Shown: positions 9,022 through 18,626, numbered from the stretch's first letter. The stretch is 64,000 nt of DNA from Pseudomonas sp. GGS8 (GCF_024168645.1 NZ_JALJWF010000001.1:1789001-1853000), one strand, 5' to 3'. A program made the numbers and translations. Notes: generated from the sequence alone by a model not told the origin.

Positions 9022-9882
9022 ATGCGCCGCTGGGGAACTGAACGCGTCGTTGGCCTGCATGACCCGCGGGTCAACGAGCATCACCTGGAATCAACGGGGT
9101 TGCCCGTGGACAGCCGTCTGCGTTTGCTCAGTTTCAATATCCAGGTCGGCATCAGTACCGAGCGTTATCGGCACTATCTGACCCGCGGCTGGCAGCATCT
9201 GTTGCCGCACACCGGGCGTGCCGACAACCTGCAAAAAATCGGCAATCTGCTGGGCGACTTCGATCTGGTCGCCTTGCAGGAAGCCGATGGCGGTAGCCTG
9301 CGATCAGGCTACGTCAATCAGGTCGAACACCTGGCACAACTCGGCGCCTTCCCCTACTGGTATCAACAACTCAATCGCAATCTCGGTCGCCTCGGCCAGC
9401 ACAGCAATGGTGTGCTCAGTCGACTGCGCCCGTGGGCGATTGAAGATCATCCGCTGCCGGGGCCCAAGGGTCGCGGGGCCATTCTGGTGCGCTTCGGCGA
9501 AGGTCCGGAGGCGCTCGTGGTGGTGATGATGCACCTGGCGCTGGGCGCTCGCGCCCGTAGCATGCAACTGGCTTACATCCGCGAGTTGATTGGCGGTTAT
9601 AAACACCAGGTGCTGATGGGCGACATGAATACCCATGCCAGTGACTTGCTGCAACATTCCCCGTTGCGTGATTTAGGCCTGCTCGCACCGCAATTGGAAG
9701 CAACCTTTCCCAGCTGGCGGCCACAGCGCTGCCTGGACCATATTCTGCTCAGCCCCACCCTGACGCTTGAAAAGGTCGAGGTGCTGGCACAACCCATTTC
9801 CGATCACCTGCCGGTCGCGGTAGAGATTCGTCTGCCGGGCTCGCTCACGGCCGATGCATTCCCCGCGTTGAGTCCTGCCTGA
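9022..9882 (+). CDS. Endonuclease/exonuclease/phosphatase family protein
   Basis: 286-aa member of the EEP superfamily (DNase I/exonuclease III/inositol phosphatase fold). Diagnostic motifs are LLSFNIQ near residue 36, the metal-binding Glu in VALQEADGG near 82, VVVMMHLALG, GDMNTH near 200, and the catalytic SDHLPV near 261. No signal peptide is evident, so it is probably cytoplasmic. The substrate cannot be told from sequence. It lies between dsbA and the GGDEF gene, and its stop abuts the GGDEF gene start at 9883, suggesting translational coupling. Confidence 0.88.
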   Translation: MRRWGTERVVGLHDPRVNEHHLESTGLPVDSRLRLLSFNIQVGISTERYRHYLTRGWQHLLPHTGRADNLQKIGNLLGDFDLVALQEADGGSLRSGYVNQVEHLAQLGAFPYWYQQLNRNLGRLGQHSNGVLSRLRPWAIEDHPLPGPKGRGAILVRFGEGPEALVVVMMHLALGARARSMQLAYIRELIGGYKHQVLMGDMNTHASDLLQHSPLRDLGLLAPQLEATFPSWRPQRCLDHILLSPTLTLEKVEVLAQPISDHLPVAVEIRLPGSLTADAFPALSPA

Positions 9883-11919
9883 ATGAGCGACGAAGCACAG
9901 CGCTGGAAAGAGAAATACCTCAAAAGCATCGAACAACAGGAAAAGCTCGAACGTCGATGGGACGCCCGGCTCGACCTGCTGCGTCGCGGGCTGGTACGCA
10001 GCACCCTGGCTGCAGAAGGCACCGATCGAGCCGTTGATCAATGCATGAAGGAAATGCGCGAAGTCGTGCGTACCGACGACATGGACGCCGGCCTGGCGGC
10101 TTTGCTGCCGCGCCTGGAAAAAGCCGTACTCGACTCCGAGCAGCGCCGGGAAACCCGGGTCGATCAAGTCAGCGCCGCACTGACGGCGCTGGTCTCTCAG
10201 TTGCAAGCGTTGCCGCTGCCACGGGAAGTGAGCCGGCCACTGAAGAATTTCGCCAAACAGCTGGACGGACGCGTTGGCCAGGTTCGCGAAATCCCGCTGC
10301 TGCTCAGCGAACTGAGCGGTTTGCAAGGCAAGGCCTTGAGCCTGCTGGAGAACCCGGCAGAGCCCGGTCGCCCGGGTTTGCTGCAGCGCCTGTTCGGTAG
10401 CCGGGATGCGGACGACGCCACGCCACAGATCGCCGCCCCCGAATTGCACATGCCTGCCCCACAACCTGTCGAACCGGTTGCCGCACCGCTGGCCGAGCAC
10501 CCACACCCGGCGACCAATCTCGCACCAGCCGCCGACCCGCAAGGAGTAATGCCGACCGTAGACGCCGCGCTGCCCGCCGCTGCGAACCCTGAAACAGTGG
10601 ACACTCCGCCGCCGACAGCAGCAATGGCACCCATAGCTGAAGTCGTGGTGCTCGTACCGTCCATCCTGGAGCCAGAGACCACGAGCAGCCAGGCCCCAGG
10701 GCTACAAACCCAGCCGAACATCGAACAACTGCAAGAGCCGATTCCATCGATCACCGTACTGGCCACTCAGGCTCCGCCGGCAATCAACCCGGATGAGCTG
10801 ATCCCGGAGGCCAGCGATCCACAAACGCCAGAACACGACATTCTGTATGCCCTGCCGGACTCGCCGGAGCCGTCCTACAGCTCTGTGGCCAAGCACATCG
10901 AAGACACCCTGCTGGGCCTTCTCGACGACCTGACGCTGCCAGAGCGCCATCGACCGCAAGCCGAAGCGATGCGCAATCGTCTTCAAAACGGCTTGAACTG
11001 GTACGAATTGCTGCCTATTCTCGATGATCTTGCAACATTGATGCTGGCAATTACCGACAGCGGTCAGCACGAATTCGAAGCGTATCTGCAGCGACTCAAC
11101 GAACGCCTCGAGTCATTTCAGAGCAACCTGCAAGCGGCCAGCGAAGGCCACGCCGACAACCGCTCTGCCGCGCGGGAGATGGACACGCAAATTCGCGAGC
11201 AAGTTGACGGCCTGCAAAGCAGCATGCATGAAGCGGCGGACCTCGATGATCTCAAGCACATGCTGGAAAACCATCTCGAAGGCCTGCTCGGCACCATGGA
11301 CCAGCACCAGAAGCAACGCGACGCGCGTGAGCAGGAAGTCGCGGCCCGCCTGCAAAGCCTGGCTGAAAGGGTTGCCCACATGGAGCAGGAGGCGCTGGGC
11401 TACCGTGAGCATCTCGAAGAACAGCGCCAGAAGGCGTTGATCGATCCGTTGACCGGCTTGCCGAATCGAGCGGCCTGGAGCGAACGGCTGGACCACGAAA
11501 TCAGTCAATGGCAACAACACGGCAACACCCTGTTGCTGGCGATGCTCGACCTCGACCATTTCAAACGCATCAACGACAACTACGGCCACCTGGCGGGCGA
11601 CAAGGTGCTGAAAATCATCGCCAGTGTGCTGCGCAAGCGTCTGCGCGGGACGGACTTCATTGCCAGGTTTGGCGGTGAGGAGTTTGTGTTGTTGATGCCT
11701 GCCACGGCGCCGATGGCCGGCGCGAAACTGCTGGAAACCTTGCGCGCATCGATCGAGGCTTGCCCGTTCCACTTCAAGGGCGAGCGAGTCACTATCACCA
11801 TTTCCATGGGACTGACCGCCTTCAGACCGGACGAACATGGCGACCTGGTGCTTAAAAGAGCCGATCAGGCGCTATATCGCGCGAAAAATACCGGCCGCAA
11901 TCGGATAGAACTGGGCTGA
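9883..11919 (+). CDS. dgcH: GGDEF diguanylate cyclase (DgcH-like)
   Basis: 678-aa cyclic-di-GMP synthase. The C-terminal GGDEF domain starts with DPLTGLPNRAAW, and the active site is GGEEF at residues 597-601. The product-inhibition I-site RGTD lies five residues earlier, so the enzyme should be active and feedback-controlled. There is no transmembrane segment. The N-terminal 150 residues are helical and charged. A Pro/Ala-rich low-complexity linker follows at about 180-310, then a helical region (about 330-520) with coiled-coil character, which may dimerise the cyclase. Synteny with the dsbA region of P. aeruginosa supports the DgcH name. Confidence 0.9.
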   Translation: MSDEAQRWKEKYLKSIEQQEKLERRWDARLDLLRRGLVRSTLAAEGTDRAVDQCMKEMREVVRTDDMDAGLAALLPRLEKAVLDSEQRRETRVDQVSAALTALVSQLQALPLPREVSRPLKNFAKQLDGRVGQVREIPLLLSELSGLQGKALSLLENPAEPGRPGLLQRLFGSRDADDATPQIAAPELHMPAPQPVEPVAAPLAEHPHPATNLAPAADPQGVMPTVDAALPAAANPETVDTPPPTAAMAPIAEVVVLVPSILEPETTSSQAPGLQTQPNIEQLQEPIPSITVLATQAPPAINPDELIPEASDPQTPEHDILYALPDSPEPSYSSVAKHIEDTLLGLLDDLTLPERHRPQAEAMRNRLQNGLNWYELLPILDDLATLMLAITDSGQHEFEAYLQRLNERLESFQSNLQAASEGHADNRSAAREMDTQIREQVDGLQSSMHEAADLDDLKHMLENHLEGLLGTMDQHQKQRDAREQEVAARLQSLAERVAHMEQEALGYREHLEEQRQKALIDPLTGLPNRAAWSERLDHEISQWQQHGNTLLLAMLDLDHFKRINDNYGHLAGDKVLKIIASVLRKRLRGTDFIARFGGEEFVLLMPATAPMAGAKLLETLRASIEACPFHFKGERVTITISMGLTAFRPDEHGDLVLKRADQALYRAKNTGRNRIELG

Positions 11920-11945
11920 CAGATAATTGTTCCATTTTGTTTAAA

Positions 11946-11970
11946 GGCGCGCTTTTGCGGTCGGCGCGCC
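11946..11970. other. GC-rich hairpin between dgcH and ampDh2
   Basis: GGCGCGC and GCGCGCC flank an 11-nt spacer, forming a perfect 7-bp stem 27 bp after the dgcH stop. There is no T-run, so it is a weak terminator or mRNA-stability stem at best. Confidence 0.35.
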
Positions 11971-12021
11971 AGGCAATACGTTACACTGTTGCATTATTGT
12001 CTCGCGCGTATTGCCTCCACC

Positions 12022-12801
12022 ATGAAATTTCTTGCTCTTATTGCTTCGCTGCTTGTATTAGCCGGTTGCGCCAGCGGCCCCCGGATTGACACCAGCCACC
12101 CTTCCGCCAATCACGACAGCCGTATTCAATTCGTGGTGATGCATTACACCTCCGCATCTCTGGAGGACTCGCTGCAATTGCTGACCCATGGTGAGGTCAG
12201 CAGCCATTACCTGATCGGCGACGACGAGCACGCCACCATCTATAAGTTGATGGATGAAAATCTTCGGGCCTGGCACGCCGGCGAAAGCCAATGGCAAGGC
12301 CGGACCTGGCTGAACTCCAGTTCCATTGGCATCGAAATCGTCAATCCAGGCTTCCAAGACACCCCGACCGGGCGCCTCTGGTATCCCTACAGCGAAGCCC
12401 AGGTCCAATCGATGATCTTCCTGCTCAAGGACATCAGCAAGCGCCAGGGCATCAGCCCTCGCCATATCATCGGCCATAGCGACATCGCCCCCATGCGCAA
12501 GCTCGACCCTGGCCCGCTGTTCCCCTGGAAACGCCTGGCTGCCGAAGGTCTGGGAATCTGGCCGAACGAACAGGCCGTGGCGCGCCAGCAAACCCAGTTC
12601 GCCGTGCAGCTGCCAAGCATCAGCTGGTTTCAGGCACAACTTGCCCGCCTCGGCTACGCCACGCCACAAACCGGCGAACTGGATGTAGCGACACGCAATG
12701 TGCTGGCGGCTTTTCAACTGCATTTTCGCCCGTCCCGTTTCGACGGCACACCGGACGCGCAAACCGCGGCGCTTCTCCAGGTGTTGAACCAGACAAAATA
12801 A
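12022..12801 (+). CDS. ampDh2: N-acetylmuramoyl-L-alanine amidase AmpDh2-like, lipoprotein
   Basis: 259-aa zinc amidase that cuts the lactyl-amide bond between MurNAc and the stem peptide in peptidoglycan turnover. The start MKFLALIASLLVLAGC at 12022 gives a lipoprotein signal with lipobox LAGC, so the enzyme is probably outer-membrane anchored. The amidase_2 domain shows VVMHYTSA with the first zinc His, GIEIVNPG, and the second zinc His with the catalytic region in IIGHSDIAPMRKLDPG. The C-terminal 70 residues resemble a peptidoglycan-binding domain (LARLGYATPQTGELD). Length and position after dgcH match P. aeruginosa AmpDh2. Confidence 0.92.
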   Translation: MKFLALIASLLVLAGCASGPRIDTSHPSANHDSRIQFVVMHYTSASLEDSLQLLTHGEVSSHYLIGDDEHATIYKLMDENLRAWHAGESQWQGRTWLNSSSIGIEIVNPGFQDTPTGRLWYPYSEAQVQSMIFLLKDISKRQGISPRHIIGHSDIAPMRKLDPGPLFPWKRLAAEGLGIWPNEQAVARQQTQFAVQLPSISWFQAQLARLGYATPQTGELDVATRNVLAAFQLHFRPSRFDGTPDAQTAALLQVLNQTK

Positions 12802-12809
12802 TGACGCCC

Positions 12810-12830
12810 GCCCGACGGTCAGGGCTTTTT
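12810..12830 (+). terminator. Weak intrinsic terminator after ampDh2
   Basis: GCCC and GGGC flank an 8-nt loop and are followed by TTTTT at 12826-12830. The short 4-bp stem makes termination likely to be partial. Confidence 0.4.
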
Positions 12831-12874
12831 CCCAATCAGCAGCTATAACTCATTGGTAATTCTTCGGATATTCC

Positions 12875-14491
12875 ATGATGACGGCTGCTCGAGAGAGGCT
12901 GCGTAGCTGGTTCTATCGCCCTTGGTTTTTGGCGGTGCTGTCGGCTGCCTTGAGTGCGACGCTACTGATGACCGGTAGTCTGTTCATTGCGATGCATCAG
13001 GTCGAGTACAACGAAAGCCAGGAGATGTACGCCCAGGGGGAGCGCTTCCTCGCCCGCCTGGAGCAGCTGTTCGGGCAACTGCGCGAAAGCCTCGACGACC
13101 TCGAAGCTCAACCACTGCGGGGCTGCGATGATGAAATGATCGCCACATTGCAGCAGGTCAGCTTCAATTTCCGCTTCGTTTACGAAGCTGCTTACATGGA
13201 TGATTCACGAATCTGCTCCAACCGCCCCCGCCAGGAAGGGCTGTCGCTGATCCGGCCACCGGACATCAAGGGCCCCACCTACAGCTATTGGTTGAACACC
13301 ACCACTGAACCCGATGAGAACCGCGCCGCACTGATGCTGGGGCGTGACAATTTCCGGGTGGCTACATCCCGCGGGCATTTGACCGACATGGTTGATCTGT
13401 CTCCGGGGAGCAGCCTGCTGGTAGTACTCGACCACGACACCCGCGCGATTCCCGTGCTCGGTGTCGCGCAGGAGTGGCCCCCGACGGAACCCTGGCCCCC
13501 GAAAAGCCACGATGCACTGCAAGTCACCCCTACCCGCCTGATTTACCGAATGCCGACCAACACTCTCGAATACCAACTGGTGCTGATCACACCACGCACC
13601 GGGATGCATGTGCCGGCCGTTTGGTGGTGGCTGCTTCCGGCCAGCCTCGCGCTAAGCGCCTGCGTAGGCATTCTGGTATTTCTGCTGGTGCGCCAGCGTC
13701 AATCACTGGATGCCGAACTGCACGGTGCGATACAGCGAGGCGAATTACAGGTGTTGTATCAACCGATCTTCGACCTCGACAGTCGCAACTGTGTCGGGGC
13801 TGAAGCCTTGCTGCGCTGGCGAAGGCCGGACGGCACCCTGACCAGCCCCGATCTGTTCATACCGATGGCAGAGAACACCGGCCAGATCCGCCAGATGACT
13901 GACTTCGTATTGCAGCGCCTGCTGGAACAGCTCGGACAACTGTTGCGCGCCAATCCGCAGCTGTACATCTCGGTCAACCTGGCCGCCTGCGACGTCATGG
14001 TGCCGCGTATCGGTCAGGTGATTGCGCGCCTGCTGGCGCTGCACCGGGTGGCGGCCAGACAGATTGCCTTTGAGGTGACCGAGCGCGGGCTGGTGGATGT
14101 GGTGGTAGCCCGAGAGAACCTACAAGCCTTGCGCGATGTCGGGCATCAGGTGCTGATTGATGACTTTGGCACCGGCTATTGCAGCCTCGCCTACCTGCAA
14201 ACCCTGCCAGTGGACTGTCTGAAAATCGACAAGGCATTTATCGACGCGCTGGGCCATGACGCCGCCAGCAGCGGTGTGGCACCGCACATCATTCGCATGG
14301 CCCAGGCCCTGCAACTCAAGGTGATCGCAGAAGGCATCGAACATGAAGCCCAAGCTGTGTTCCTGAGTGGCGAAGGGGTGAAATTCGGTCAGGGCTGGCT
14401 GTTCGCCCATGCATTAAGCGCTGTGCAATTCATCGAATTGATTACCCGTGGCCGCCGACAGGCAACGCGGCGTCTGGATGACGAAGCCTGA
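12875..14491 (+). CDS. EAL-domain c-di-GMP phosphodiesterase with periplasmic sensor (CSS-motif type)
   Basis: 538-aa inner-membrane protein. A TM segment near residues 18-38 and another near 245-268 bracket a roughly 200-residue periplasmic domain with Cys in GCDDE and RICSN, resembling the redox-sensing CSS-motif domain. The cytoplasmic EAL domain (about 280-530) is catalytically complete: EALLRWRR, SVNLAA, FEVTERGL, the metal pair in IDDFGTGY, LKIDKAFI, and the loop AEGIEHEAQ. It should hydrolyse c-di-GMP to pGpG. It follows ampDh2 by 73 bp and converges on kinB. Confidence 0.9.
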   Translation: MMTAARERLRSWFYRPWFLAVLSAALSATLLMTGSLFIAMHQVEYNESQEMYAQGERFLARLEQLFGQLRESLDDLEAQPLRGCDDEMIATLQQVSFNFRFVYEAAYMDDSRICSNRPRQEGLSLIRPPDIKGPTYSYWLNTTTEPDENRAALMLGRDNFRVATSRGHLTDMVDLSPGSSLLVVLDHDTRAIPVLGVAQEWPPTEPWPPKSHDALQVTPTRLIYRMPTNTLEYQLVLITPRTGMHVPAVWWWLLPASLALSACVGILVFLLVRQRQSLDAELHGAIQRGELQVLYQPIFDLDSRNCVGAEALLRWRRPDGTLTSPDLFIPMAENTGQIRQMTDFVLQRLLEQLGQLLRANPQLYISVNLAACDVMVPRIGQVIARLLALHRVAARQIAFEVTERGLVDVVVARENLQALRDVGHQVLIDDFGTGYCSLAYLQTLPVDCLKIDKAFIDALGHDAASSGVAPHIIRMAQALQLKVIAEGIEHEAQAVFLSGEGVKFGQGWLFAHALSAVQFIELITRGRRQATRRLDDEA

Positions 14492-14503
14492 GAGGGTTCA
14501 GGC

Positions 14504-16294
14504 TTATACCGCCAGCGCCATATAGAACTGCGTACCCTGCCCTGGCCGTGAATACACGCCCATCCGCCCGCCGTGCAACTGCACGATTTCCTTGCACAGC
14601 GCCAGACCGAGCCCGGCGCCCCCCTTCTTGCGGCCGACCTGAACAAAAGGCTCGAATATCCTCCCTTGCTGGCCGTAGGCAATACCTTCGCCGTTGTCTT
14701 CGACACTGATAATCACCCGCTCCCCATGACGTCGAGCCTGCAAACGTATCAGTCCGTCGCGGGAGGTGTGGCGCAAGGCGTTGTCGATCAGGTTATCGAG
14801 CACCCGTTCCAGTTGCGCCTGATCGGCTTGCAGCCGCGGCAACGTTCCCTGCACTTCCACCAACAGCTCAATACCCTTCTCCTGCGCCCGTCCGGCAAAG
14901 CGTGCCTGGGCCTGCTCCAGCAGATCCTCAATGGAGCACGGCGCCAGGATGAGTTTTTGCAGGCCGTTCTGATAGCGAGAGAAATTCAGCAGGTCGTTGA
15001 TCAACTGCATCAAGCGCTGCATTTCTTCATTCACGGTATTCAGCAAGTCGGCCTCACGGGAGTCCTCGGCAAAATGCGCCCGCTCGCGGAACAGGCCGAA
15101 TGCCATGTGCATCCCGGTGACCGGCGTACGCAACTCATGGGAAGCACGCAAGACGAACTCGCTGCGCACCCGTTCGAAGGCACGCTGTTCGGTGACGTCA
15201 TGCAACACCATCACGGCGCCGAGAATATGACCTTGGGTGTGGCTGACCGGCGTCAGGCTATACGTCAGCAATCGCGACTCCCCGTCGACCTCGATGCTCA
15301 GGTCGTCCGGCACTCGTTCCAGGGTGCCGCCGCGCAGCACCAGATGCAGCTGTTCATCCAGTTCGGGACGCTCAAGTGCCGCGCCCAGCCCTTGGCCGAG
15401 ACGCTCGGTGTCCCAGCCTAACTGGCGCTGAGCCACCGGATTGAGGTGCTCAAGATGACCTTGACGATCAATGATCAGCAAACCGTCGTCGATGCTATCG
15501 AGCACCGCTTGCAAACGCTGCTGTCCGGCGAGCAGCTCGTTGATATTAGTGGCTTGGTGCTGTCGCAGGGCCTCGGCCATGATTCCGAAACGTCGGGTCA
15601 GCTGGTTCATTTCCACCGCGGAGGAAATCGGCAGAGTCACTTCGAAATTGCCTTGGCCGATGTGGTCAGCGGCTGCCGCCAGGGCCTCGATCGGAGCGCC
15701 GAAACGCCGGGCGATCGCATGAGCGGTAATGAACCCGATGAACAGCACCCCTACCCCGACCAACCCAAGCAGGCCGGCAATCAGCAACGCCCGCTCCCGG
15801 GCCTGGCGCTCGGTCTCGTCGATGTTATCCAGCGTACGCTTCTGTTCGGCGATCAAGCCGTTGCGCAGTGTGTTGAATTTTTCCGTGAGATCCCCGCCCC
15901 CAGTGAGCACCTGTGCCGTATCGCGGGAAAGATCGTAGGCCTGCAGAAAGCTCTGGTAATCAGCCTTGGCCTTTTTGAACCCGTACTGGGCGCCCTCGTC
16001 GGACGGCTCATGGGCAATGCCTTCATCGAGCAACTCGAGGTAATGCCGTCTGGATGCCTCGAACGCCGCGGGATCAGGTTTCTCGCCGAGCATGATGATC
16101 AGTTGATCGCCCAGGGTCTGGCGCAACTTCAATCCCAGATCCAGCCTGACGAAGTTGTCACGGATCAGGGCCTCCTGCGTGCCGGCCATCTGCATCACGC
16201 TGACCAGCCCGAGCAACAGCCCGAGCAACGCTACCGTGATCAAGGCCGAAATACTCAGGAACAGCCGGGTACGCAACGTCATCGCCAGCTTCAT
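14504..16294 (-). CDS. kinB: Sensor histidine kinase KinB
   Basis: 596-aa inner-membrane kinase/phosphatase partner of AlgB, controlling alginate, virulence and acute/chronic switching in Pseudomonas. A TM near 11-36, a periplasmic sensor of about 130 residues and a second TM near 168-195 lead into a HAMP domain. A PAS domain follows (about 258-370), then HisKA with the phospho-acceptor His386 in ASHELRTPVTG. The HATPase_c domain ends the protein (NALRH, VEDNGEGI, GGAGLGLALCKEI). The start MKLAMTLRTRLF at 16294 lies 10 bp after the algB stop, so algB-kinB form an operon with the regulator first, as in P. aeruginosa. Confidence 0.95.
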   Translation of the reverse strand: MKLAMTLRTRLFLSISALITVALLGLLLGLVSVMQMAGTQEALIRDNFVRLDLGLKLRQTLGDQLIIMLGEKPDPAAFEASRRHYLELLDEGIAHEPSDEGAQYGFKKAKADYQSFLQAYDLSRDTAQVLTGGGDLTEKFNTLRNGLIAEQKRTLDNIDETERQARERALLIAGLLGLVGVGVLFIGFITAHAIARRFGAPIEALAAAADHIGQGNFEVTLPISSAVEMNQLTRRFGIMAEALRQHQATNINELLAGQQRLQAVLDSIDDGLLIIDRQGHLEHLNPVAQRQLGWDTERLGQGLGAALERPELDEQLHLVLRGGTLERVPDDLSIEVDGESRLLTYSLTPVSHTQGHILGAVMVLHDVTEQRAFERVRSEFVLRASHELRTPVTGMHMAFGLFRERAHFAEDSREADLLNTVNEEMQRLMQLINDLLNFSRYQNGLQKLILAPCSIEDLLEQAQARFAGRAQEKGIELLVEVQGTLPRLQADQAQLERVLDNLIDNALRHTSRDGLIRLQARRHGERVIISVEDNGEGIAYGQQGRIFEPFVQVGRKKGGAGLGLALCKEIVQLHGGRMGVYSRPGQGTQFYMALAV

Positions 16295-16304
16295 CGAGGG
16301 CGGC

Positions 16305-17651
16305 TCACAGGTTGTACTGCTTGCGTTTGCGGTACAAGGTGGAGGCGTCGATACCCAGGGTCTTGGCCGCCTGATCCAGCGTATCGGCGGTGGCAAGGAC
16401 CGCGCCGATGTGGGCTTTCTCCAACTCATCCAGGCTCAACGCGGCGCCAATGCGTGGCGTATTGTTGGTCGGAGCTTCGGCCATGCCCAAGTGGCTGATC
16501 TCGACCCGCTCCTGTGGACAAATAATGCTCGCCCGCTCCACCACGTTGCGCAGCTCGCGAATATTGCCGGGCCAGCGGTAGCTGAGCAGCGCTTCGCGGG
16601 CCTCGTCGCTGAAACACCGGGCCGGACGCGAGTACTCCTTGACGAAGCGCGCCAGGAAACGGTCAGCCAGGTTCAGAATGTCTTCCCTGCGTTCGCGAAG
16701 TGGCGGCAGGTGCAAGGTGATGACGTTCAGCCGATAGAGCAAATCTTCACGAAAACGACCGTCGCGGACCATGTCTTCAAGGTTGAGGTTAGTGGCCGCA
16801 AGGATTCGCACGTCGGCGCGACGAGTCACCGGGTCGCCCACGCGCTCGTATTCCTTGTCCTGGATGAAACGCAGCAATTTTGGCTGCAAGGTCAGAGGAA
16901 AATCGCCGATCTCGTCGAGAAACAACGTTCCGCCATCAGCCTGGTTGACACGACCCAAAGTGCTTTCGCTGGCACCGGTGAACGCGCCACGGCTGTGGCC
17001 GAAGAGTTCACTGTCCATTAATTCCGCCGTCAGGGACGGGCAGTTGATGGTGATGCAGGATTTCTTCTGGCGTTTGCTCCAGCCATGAATGGCCTGTGAC
17101 AGCTCACCTTTACCGGTACCGGACTCTCCGAGGATCAGAATGTTGGCGTCGGTACTGGCGACCTGGCGTGCGGTTTCAAGCACCACTTTCATCGCCGGGC
17201 TGTGAGAGTCCAGCCCATCCTTGGGTTTACGCACTTCACCTTCGAGCGCTTCCAGGCGTGCCGAGAGTTGTCGCACTTCCAGCTGTTTAGCGGTGGCCAG
17301 ACGTAACTGATCGGGGCTGCAAGGCTTGACCAGATAGTCGGCGGCACCGGCCTGAATCGCATCCACGGCTGTGTCCACGGCCGAGTGAGCGGTGACGATC
17401 ACTACGCGCATCCAGGGCGCCTGAATCCGCATCTGGGCCAGCACATCGAGGCCGTTGTCTTCACCCAGGCGCAAATCGAGGAAGCACAGATCGAAAACCT
17501 GACGCTGCAACAAGGCTTCGGCCTGAGCAGCGCTGGTCGCGGTGGCCACGCTGTAGCCTTCGTCTTCGAGGCAATAGCGAAAGGTTCGAAGGATGGCAGA
17601 CTCGTCGTCCACCAGCAAAATGCGGCCTTGATGCTCAGTGGCTGATTCCAT
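16305..17651 (-). CDS. algB: NtrC-family response regulator AlgB
   Basis: 448-aa regulator. The receiver domain has acidic residues DD at 15-16, phospho-acceptor Asp59 in LCFLDLRLG, and the conserved TAHSA and VKP lysine. The central AAA+ domain (about 145-375) carries the Walker A-like GESGTGKG, the sigma-54-contacting GAFTGA loop (SRGAFTGAS), and Walker B LFLDEIG. The C-terminal Fis-type HTH ends TLGIDASTLYRKRKQYNL. The start at 17651 has GGAGCG upstream; a 29-residue upstream extension is rejected. AlgB activates algD-type promoters and cooperates with KinB. A candidate sigma-54 promoter lies in the intergenic region it shares with the next gene. Confidence 0.95.
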   Translation of the reverse strand: MESATEHQGRILLVDDESAILRTFRYCLEDEGYSVATATSAAQAEALLQRQVFDLCFLDLRLGEDNGLDVLAQMRIQAPWMRVVIVTAHSAVDTAVDAIQAGAADYLVKPCSPDQLRLATAKQLEVRQLSARLEALEGEVRKPKDGLDSHSPAMKVVLETARQVASTDANILILGESGTGKGELSQAIHGWSKRQKKSCITINCPSLTAELMDSELFGHSRGAFTGASESTLGRVNQADGGTLFLDEIGDFPLTLQPKLLRFIQDKEYERVGDPVTRRADVRILAATNLNLEDMVRDGRFREDLLYRLNVITLHLPPLRERREDILNLADRFLARFVKEYSRPARCFSDEAREALLSYRWPGNIRELRNVVERASIICPQERVEISHLGMAEAPTNNTPRIGAALSLDELEKAHIGAVLATADTLDQAAKTLGIDASTLYRKRKQYNL

Positions 17652-17887
17652 GTTCCTACGCTCCTTTAATAGGTGTTCTTGGTTAGTCCCGGAAAAATCG
17701 GGCAAGTTGCATGGTTGATTCTGGTCGATTCCAGCCACAACAGGCTATCTATCTACTCAAGGTGCATCTAATGCATTGATTTATATGCTTTTTTATTAAC
17801 GGACCATTCTTTCGGCGATTACCTGAGTCCTTTTCTGACATCTGCGCCCTCCCCGCAATTCCAAAAAAATTGAAGGCGCCTGAGAGC

Positions 17888-17937
17888 TCATCGTGCATTA
17901 CGCACGACCGCAAACGGATCATCGTGCAGGATGCGTC
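17888..17937. promoter_or_regulatory. Tandem inverted repeats, candidate enhancer-binding-protein sites
   Basis: TCGTGC-ATTAC-GCACGA (17891-17907) is a perfect 6-bp inverted repeat. A second imperfect copy begins with the same CATCGTGCA at 17920, its TCGTGC starting 31 bp later, almost exactly three helical turns. The pair lies about 65-110 bp upstream of the -24/-12 element at 18001, the usual arrangement for NtrC-type activator sites. Which activator binds is unknown; AlgB, encoded next door, is one candidate. Confidence 0.55.
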
Positions 17938-18000
17938 CAGACTGATTCCTACAAACAACTTAATTTATTGATTTTTATAGTATTTATTCTTTAATGAAGC

Positions 18001-18016
18001 TGGCATGCAGGCTGCA
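18001..18016 (+). promoter_or_regulatory. Candidate sigma-54 promoter (-24/-12)
   Basis: TGGCATG-CAGG-CTGCA fits the RpoN consensus TGGCACG-N4-TTGCA, with the invariant GG and GC ten bases apart and two mismatches (T for C and C for T). It points towards the 95-aa gene at 18092. Transcription would start near 18027, about 65 bp upstream of that start codon. Confidence 0.65.
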
Positions 18017-18091
18017 ATGGTCTAGGTAATCAGGGCATTTAATGAACCAGCGCCCGCCAAAGATCACTACCCGTATGGGAGGAACTTCAGG

Positions 18092-18379
18092 ATGAATCGC
18101 CAAAGTGCCGCCCAATTTCGTCTCTCGCCACTGCAGGCCCAGCAAGGATTGTTTGCCCTGTTGGCATTGTTGATTACCTTGATTGGCGGCCAGCAGTACA
18201 TGCGCTGGGAGCAGAGCCAGCAGCCAGAGGCGCCGCACCTGTCGATTGCACTTGCCCCCCAATCCCACTTCAGCGCCGTCAGCAGCAACCCGGCTGACAA
18301 CGCATCAATGCTAATGATGGGCGTCGACCAGGCTCGGCCTGTGGATGAGACGCCCTCTCAGGAACTTTGGGTGTTTTAA
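18092..18379 (+). CDS. Small single-pass membrane protein, function unknown
   Basis: 95-aa protein with a good ribosome site (GGGAGGA) upstream of the ATG. Residues about 13-33 form a single hydrophobic segment (LFALLALLITLIGGQQY), after which the chain is polar and probably periplasmic. No known domain is recognised. It is transcribed away from algB, downstream of a candidate sigma-54 promoter and tandem upstream sites, so it may belong to an RpoN-dependent response. In P. aeruginosa a small hypothetical gene also adjoins algB. It precedes the DUF1328 gene by about 80 bp. Confidence 0.65.
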   Translation: MNRQSAAQFRLSPLQAQQGLFALLALLITLIGGQQYMRWEQSQQPEAPHLSIALAPQSHFSAVSSNPADNASMLMMGVDQARPVDETPSQELWVF

Positions 18380-18625
<246 letters not shown>

Positions 18626-18626
18626 T

